DNA of 9,031 bases from Candidatus Pelagibacter sp. (GTDB lineage Bacteria; Pseudomonadota; Alphaproteobacteria; Pelagibacterales; Pelagibacteraceae): the NCBI GenBank assembly GCA_016777545.1, contig JADHRH010000031.1:1-9031 (forward strand). Direction: 5' to 3'. Every line of letters begins with the position of its first letter. Position 1 is the first letter of the stretch. The notes beneath the pieces were generated by a model, which saw only the letters and a program-made list of their open reading frames with translations, ran no database searches and had not been told where the DNA came from. Position numbers and translations under genes: made by a program. Shown here piece after piece: positions 7,180 through 9,031 of the stretch.

Positions 7180-7205
7180 TTTTTTAAAATGAAAAAATTT
7201 TATTA
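7178..7205 (+). terminator. All-A/T hairpin after the MFS gene, possible weak terminator
   Basis: AATTTTTT (7178-7185) and AAAAAATT (7192-7199) form a perfect 8-bp stem with a 6-nt loop, overlapping the stop codon and followed by TTATT. With no G or C in the stem it would be weak. A second imperfect A/T inverted repeat lies at 7275-7302. One of them may end the TRAP-MFS transcript, but such structures are expected in poly-A/T DNA. Confidence 0.25.
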
Positions 7206-7209
7206 AAAA

Positions 7210-7269
7210 TCCTATGTTATCTTATTTAATCTTATAAAGTCCTATGTTGTCCCATGTAGTCCTATACAA
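7210..7269. repeat. Six tandem 10-bp repeats, consensus TCCTATGTAG-like
   Basis: Six units sit in exact 10-bp register: TCCTATGTTA, TCTTATTTAA, TCTTATAAAG, TCCTATGTTG, TCCCATGTAG, TCCTATACAA, starting at 7210, 7220, 7230, 7240, 7250 and 7260. The TC start is invariant and the AT at unit positions 5-6 is nearly so. One unit per helical turn puts every copy on the same DNA face, as expected for cooperative binding by a protein such as a regulator, a recombinase at arm sites, or a replication initiator. No integrase or replication gene is in the window. The array lies between the MFS gene and the gene pair starting at 7483, about 214 bp before that start. Confidence 0.8.
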
Positions 7270-7370
7270 TTTTGAAATTTTTATTAAAAAAATAAAAAAT
7301 TTTGATTTATTTCTTTAATGTTCTACATACGTTCTGTTGAATATATAAAATAAGTATAGTAAAAAAAAAT
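7270..7370. other. A/T-rich spacer, no gene seen
   Basis: This stretch between the repeat array and the structured leader is dominated by A and T runs. Candidate -10 boxes TATAAA (7344-7349) and TATAGT (7355-7360) could drive the downstream gene pair. The only -35-like hexamer, TTGAAT at 7337-7342, is too close to them (12 bp from TATAGT), so I do not call a promoter with confidence. No open reading frame with coding character is present. Confidence 0.4.
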
Positions 7371-7480
7371 TCATAGCAAATGCTATGCGGCCTTAAATTA
7401 TTGCCTTCGGGTGAGCCACTAAATCTCAAAAATAATAACTTTCATAGGGATATCTCTATGATTTAAATTTATAGGAGGCC
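7371..7480 (+). ncRNA. Structured 5' leader, candidate cis-regulatory RNA
   Basis: Several helices can form just before the gene at 7483. Stem 1 is CATAGC (7372-7377) with GCTATG (7382-7387). Stem 2 is a C(TTCG)G tetraloop hairpin around TGCC-TTCG-GGTG (7402-7413). Stem 3 is TCATAG (7442-7447) with CTATGA (7456-7461), part of a 20-bp dyad with one wobble pair. Stems 1 and 3 share the same CATAG/CTATG outer arms, so their strands could exchange partners. GGCCT (7389-7393) is complementary to AGGCC (7476-7480), which includes the last bases of the Shine-Dalgarno, so a switch hiding the ribosome site is conceivable. I match it to no known riboswitch. A DNA operator at 7442-7461 is the main alternative. 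Confidence 0.45.
7473..7478 (+). promoter_or_regulatory. Perfect Shine-Dalgarno of the 7483 gene
   Basis: AGGAGG sits 4 nt before the ATG at 7483 and fixes that start. Its last bases form part of the segment that can pair with GGCCT at 7389-7393. Confidence 0.8.
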
Positions 7481-7482
7481 AC

Positions 7483-8025
7483 ATGGCTACAGCTAAGCAA
7501 ATGCTTGCAAATAAAAATAATGCAAGAAAATCTACTGGACCTAAAAGTGCAGTAGGTAAACTAAAATCAAGTCAAAATGCTATTAAACATGGATTGAGCA
7601 CTGAAAAATTCATGGTTATTGGCGAAAAGGCAGATGAACTAATTTATATTAAAGATGAATTAGTCAATCAGCTTAAACCCATTGGAATTCATCAAGAAAT
7701 TATTGTCTCTAAGTTAATTGATATTGCAATACGCATGAAAAGAATTCCAATTATTGAAGCAGGTATACTAAATCATGAAATGCTTGAATATGAAGCAGAC
7801 ACTTATAAAAATAAAGTTGCAAGCAAGGTAGAAGGGGATGAAACTGATAATGTTATTTTACCATCAAACATTATAATTCGAAAAACAGGGTTATCTTTTG
7901 CTAGAGACTGTAACCAAGGAAGCTCTCTTTTAAAACTTAATACTATAGAAGATAAATTACTTTCAAAATACTTTAAGCTTCTTAATGAATTGAGGAATGA
8001 GCAAAATAAGAAAGGAGGTTTTTAA
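7483..8025 (+). CDS. KSTGPKS/KHGL-motif family protein, unknown function
   Basis: This 180-residue soluble protein belongs to a widespread family of unknown function. Members start with a pattern like A-N-x-x-N-A-x-K-S-T-G-P-x-(T/S)-x-x-G-K-x-x-S-S-x-N-A-x-K-H-G-L. Here it reads LANKNNARKSTGPKS (8-22), GKLKSSQNAIKHGLS (25-39). Two further parts fit what I recall of the family. One is an Arg-containing helix after a Pro-Gly (LKPIGIHQEIIVSKLIDIAIRMKR, 64-87). The other is a C-terminal helix of the form L-x-x-x-E-x-x-L-x-x-Y-x-x-x-L-x-E-L (151-172). The basic, Gly-rich N-terminus suggests nucleic acid contact, but this is inference. Such genes are often found in accessory, phage- or element-like regions, with no established role. 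Its TAA overlaps the next ATG (TAATG), so the two are translationally coupled. Confidence 0.8.
   Translation: MATAKQMLANKNNARKSTGPKSAVGKLKSSQNAIKHGLSTEKFMVIGEKADELIYIKDELVNQLKPIGIHQEIIVSKLIDIAIRMKRIPIIEAGILNHEMLEYEADTYKNKVASKVEGDETDNVILPSNIIIRKTGLSFARDCNQGSSLLKLNTIEDKLLSKYFKLLNELRNEQNKKGGF
8014..8018 (+). promoter_or_regulatory. Shine-Dalgarno of the 8025 gene
   Basis: GGAGG lies inside the last codons of the preceding gene, 6 nt before the ATG at 8025. With the TAATG stop-start overlap it makes the start at 8025 very likely and supports matched production of the two proteins. Confidence 0.75.
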
Positions 8026-8540
8026 TGAAAAAACACAAAAGTGATCAATCTAAAAAGTCATCATCTAGAAAAAGGAAATTTGGTAGAACGAACCCAAATC
8101 ATCCATACTTCATGGGATTGCTAAAGACTGAGAGAGGGGAATACTTAAAAGATAATAAAGAAAAACTGTTAAGAGAAAAACCTGAAATTTATTATCAAAT
8201 GATAAATAGAAAACTTCCTAAAAAATATCAGGAGAGGCCAACAGTGCACATAGCACCTGTTAATGCTTTTGTACCTCCTCAGTCAAAACTTAGCAAAGAG
8301 GAATTAGATGCTCAAATGAATAAAGAGGCTGAAGAAAGACGAATTAAGGAAGAAGCGGCAAGGGAAAAGAAAAGGAAAGATAAGCTAGAAGAGGAGAGAA
8401 TTGAGCGTAGTAAAGAAGCTACTTTGAGGGAGAGGAGCCGTATTTATTGGACTGATGCACATACTCAAGGAAGATGGAGAAGTATTCATTCAGATGAATA
8501 TCAGAATAAATATAAGAAGAAAAAATACGAATATTACTAG
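8025..8540 (+). CDS. Highly charged helical protein coupled to the 7483 gene
   Basis: This 171-residue protein has no signal peptide or membrane helix. The first 21 residues are Lys/Arg/Ser-rich (KKHKSDQSKKSSSRKRKFGR), like a disordered nucleic-acid-binding tail. Residues 22-75 hold a more ordered segment (NPNHPYFMGLLKTERGEYL, YYQMINRKLPKKY). A linker with several prolines (VHIAPVNAFVPP, 74-85) leads into a long charged helix (88-139, EEAAREKKRKDKLEEERIER) that may be a coiled coil. The tail is aromatic (RIYWTDAHTQGRW, 139-151) and ends in Lys and Tyr. I do not recognise a family. The 1-bp overlap with the upstream gene and its internal Shine-Dalgarno suggest the two proteins act together. 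No clear terminator follows. Confidence 0.7.
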   Translation: MKKHKSDQSKKSSSRKRKFGRTNPNHPYFMGLLKTERGEYLKDNKEKLLREKPEIYYQMINRKLPKKYQERPTVHIAPVNAFVPPQSKLSKEELDAQMNKEAEERRIKEEAAREKKRKDKLEEERIERSKEATLRERSRIYWTDAHTQGRWRSIHSDEYQNKYKKKKYEYY

Positions 8541-8625
8541 AAATAGAGACGGTACATGAAGTTAACGGAGACTACTGTTAAGACAATAACTAGTAAATAT
8601 AGCGATATATAATCTTTTGGGGTCA

Positions 8626-8907
8626 TCATTTGTTATTTTCACATTCCTCTGTTGCAAATGCAGTTAGCTCCATGATCTCTTCAGGTGTTTTACTAAAGAC
8701 TTCATCGATTTGTTCGTCATTGAATTTTGTGCTTAATTTATCAATTGTGCACTGACAGTATATTTTAGCATTTTCGTTACCCAAATATTGCTTAGAGTTA
8801 GTGTAACAACCAATATATAATTCCTTCTCATATTGAGGGCTTAGAGCGTGACTTTTAGAGGTAAATAGAAGAATAAGAATTAGTAAATATTTATATTTTT
8901 TGATCAT
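8626..8907 (-). CDS. Small exported protein with four cysteines
   Basis: This protein has 93 residues if started at the ATG at 8907-8905. That start gives a clean Sec signal peptide: KKYK, hydrophobic core LLILILLF (8-15), then SKSHA with probable cleavage after A21. A GGTG ribosome-site-like sequence lies just upstream. A longer frame reaches 9000, but those 31 extra residues overlap another gene and would bury the signal peptide. The mature part (about 72 residues) has cysteines at 34, 51, 53 and 89, in the pattern G-C-Y, Y-C-Q-C-T-I-D-K-L and E-E-C-E, enough for two disulfides in the periplasm. Helices are likely at 64-88 (DEQIDEVF, PEEIMELTAFATEEC). I cannot name the family. It overlaps the 3' end of the upstream minus-strand gene by 17 bp and converges with the plus-strand pair. 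Confidence 0.7.
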   Translation of the reverse strand: MIKKYKYLLILILLFTSKSHALSPQYEKELYIGCYTNSKQYLGNENAKIYCQCTIDKLSTKFNDEQIDEVFSKTPEEIMELTAFATEECENNK

Positions 8908-9031
8908 ATTCACCAACTTTGCCAGTTTTTTGTAAAAGATCATCAATAAAATCAAAGATCTTTTTCTTTCTCTCATTCGATGTTGGACTTTCAGTAACAA
9001 TTACAAGAGATGGTTTATTAGATGAGGCTCT
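8891..9031 (-). CDS. Unrecognised protein, C-terminal end (5' part outside window)
   Basis: On the minus strand a frame runs in from the right edge and stops with TAA at 8893-8891. It gives 46 residues that look like real protein: a strand-like PSLVIVTESP, then a charged helix (ERKKKIFDFIDDLLQ) and TGKVGEYDQKI. No start codon lies within the window. The frame overlaps the start of the small exported protein by 17 bp, as in other tightly packed genes of this window, and this explains why the longer version of that protein is unlikely. I do not recognise the family from this fragment. Confidence 0.6.
   Translation of the reverse strand, partial: RASSNKPSLVIVTESPTSNERKKKIFDFIDDLLQKTGKVGEYDQKI

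Noticed and set aside
7210..7269. Tandem repeats considered as a CRISPR array
   Set aside because: Units are 10 bp, contiguous, without spacers, and no cas gene is present.
7178..7302. A/T inverted repeats as origin or attachment site
   Set aside because: They consist only of A and T runs, as expected by chance in this composition, and no dnaA boxes, integrase or duplicated core sequence were seen.
7380..7466. 28-codon open frame within the structured leader before 7483
   Set aside because: It has no Shine-Dalgarno, and its sequence is better explained by the hairpins. A regulatory leader peptide is possible but unsupported.
8541..8625. Possible terminator between the convergent genes
   Set aside because: Only a 5-bp TTAAC/GTTAA pair with a long loop and a 4-bp A/T stem around GCGA can be found, and neither has a T-run. 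Nothing convincing ends either transcript here.
8908..9000. N-terminal extension of the minus-strand exported protein to an ATG at 9000
   Set aside because: The extension would bury the signal peptide and overlaps in another frame the plausible end of a different gene (8891-9031). The ATG at 8907 has a better ribosome site.

Overview
The window comes from a very AT-rich, tightly packed bacterial genome. Its centre is a TRAP-type solute transporter operon with a Tat-dependent DctP of the TakP (2-oxo acid binding) kind. The base composition, the 1-5 bp gaps and small overlaps between genes, and the alphaproteobacterial look of the transporter suggest a streamlined marine alphaproteobacterium of SAR11 (Pelagibacterales) type. 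This is inference; no rRNA or marker gene is present to prove it.

Layout. (1) Positions 1-890, plus strand: the 3' end of an unrecognised gene, a 69-residue two-helix membrane protein, and a 151-residue soluble protein, packed as one operon that probably ends at a small hairpin near 911-926. (2) Positions 891-1104: a 214-bp regulatory region for the transporter. It holds a perfect FNR/FixK-like palindrome, a TTGACT-N19-TATAAT promoter with a palindrome in its spacer, and overlapping dyads at the start of transcription. (3) Positions 1105-7179, plus strand: dctP, a strong GC-rich hairpin plus T-run (terminator or attenuator), then dctQ, dctM and an MFS permease with 3-bp gaps. DctP captures the substrate in the periplasm and DctQM imports it, using an ion gradient by family knowledge. 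The hairpin would make much more binding protein than membrane complex. DctQ is about twice the usual size, and DctM carries a soluble, coiled-coil-rich tail of about 320 residues.

(4) Positions 7180-7482: 303 bp without a convincing gene but rich in structure. Six exact-period 10-bp direct repeats (7210-7269) are followed by a hairpin-rich leader (7371-7480). The leader has two stems sharing the same CATAG/CTATG arms, a C(TTCG)G tetraloop stem, and a segment able to pair with the ribosome binding site. (5) Positions 7483-8540, plus strand: two translationally coupled genes with strong Shine-Dalgarno sites. The first belongs to the widespread 'KSTGPKS..GK..S..NA.KHGL' family of unknown function, and the second is a highly charged helical protein. 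(6) Positions 8626-9031, minus strand: a small exported four-cysteine protein whose start overlaps the 3' end of another gene running in from the right edge.

The most unusual parts are the repeat array with its structured leader and coupled gene pair (7210-8540), the DctM tail, and the regulatory sites before dctP. No CRISPR array, tRNA, rRNA, transposase or integrase was seen.
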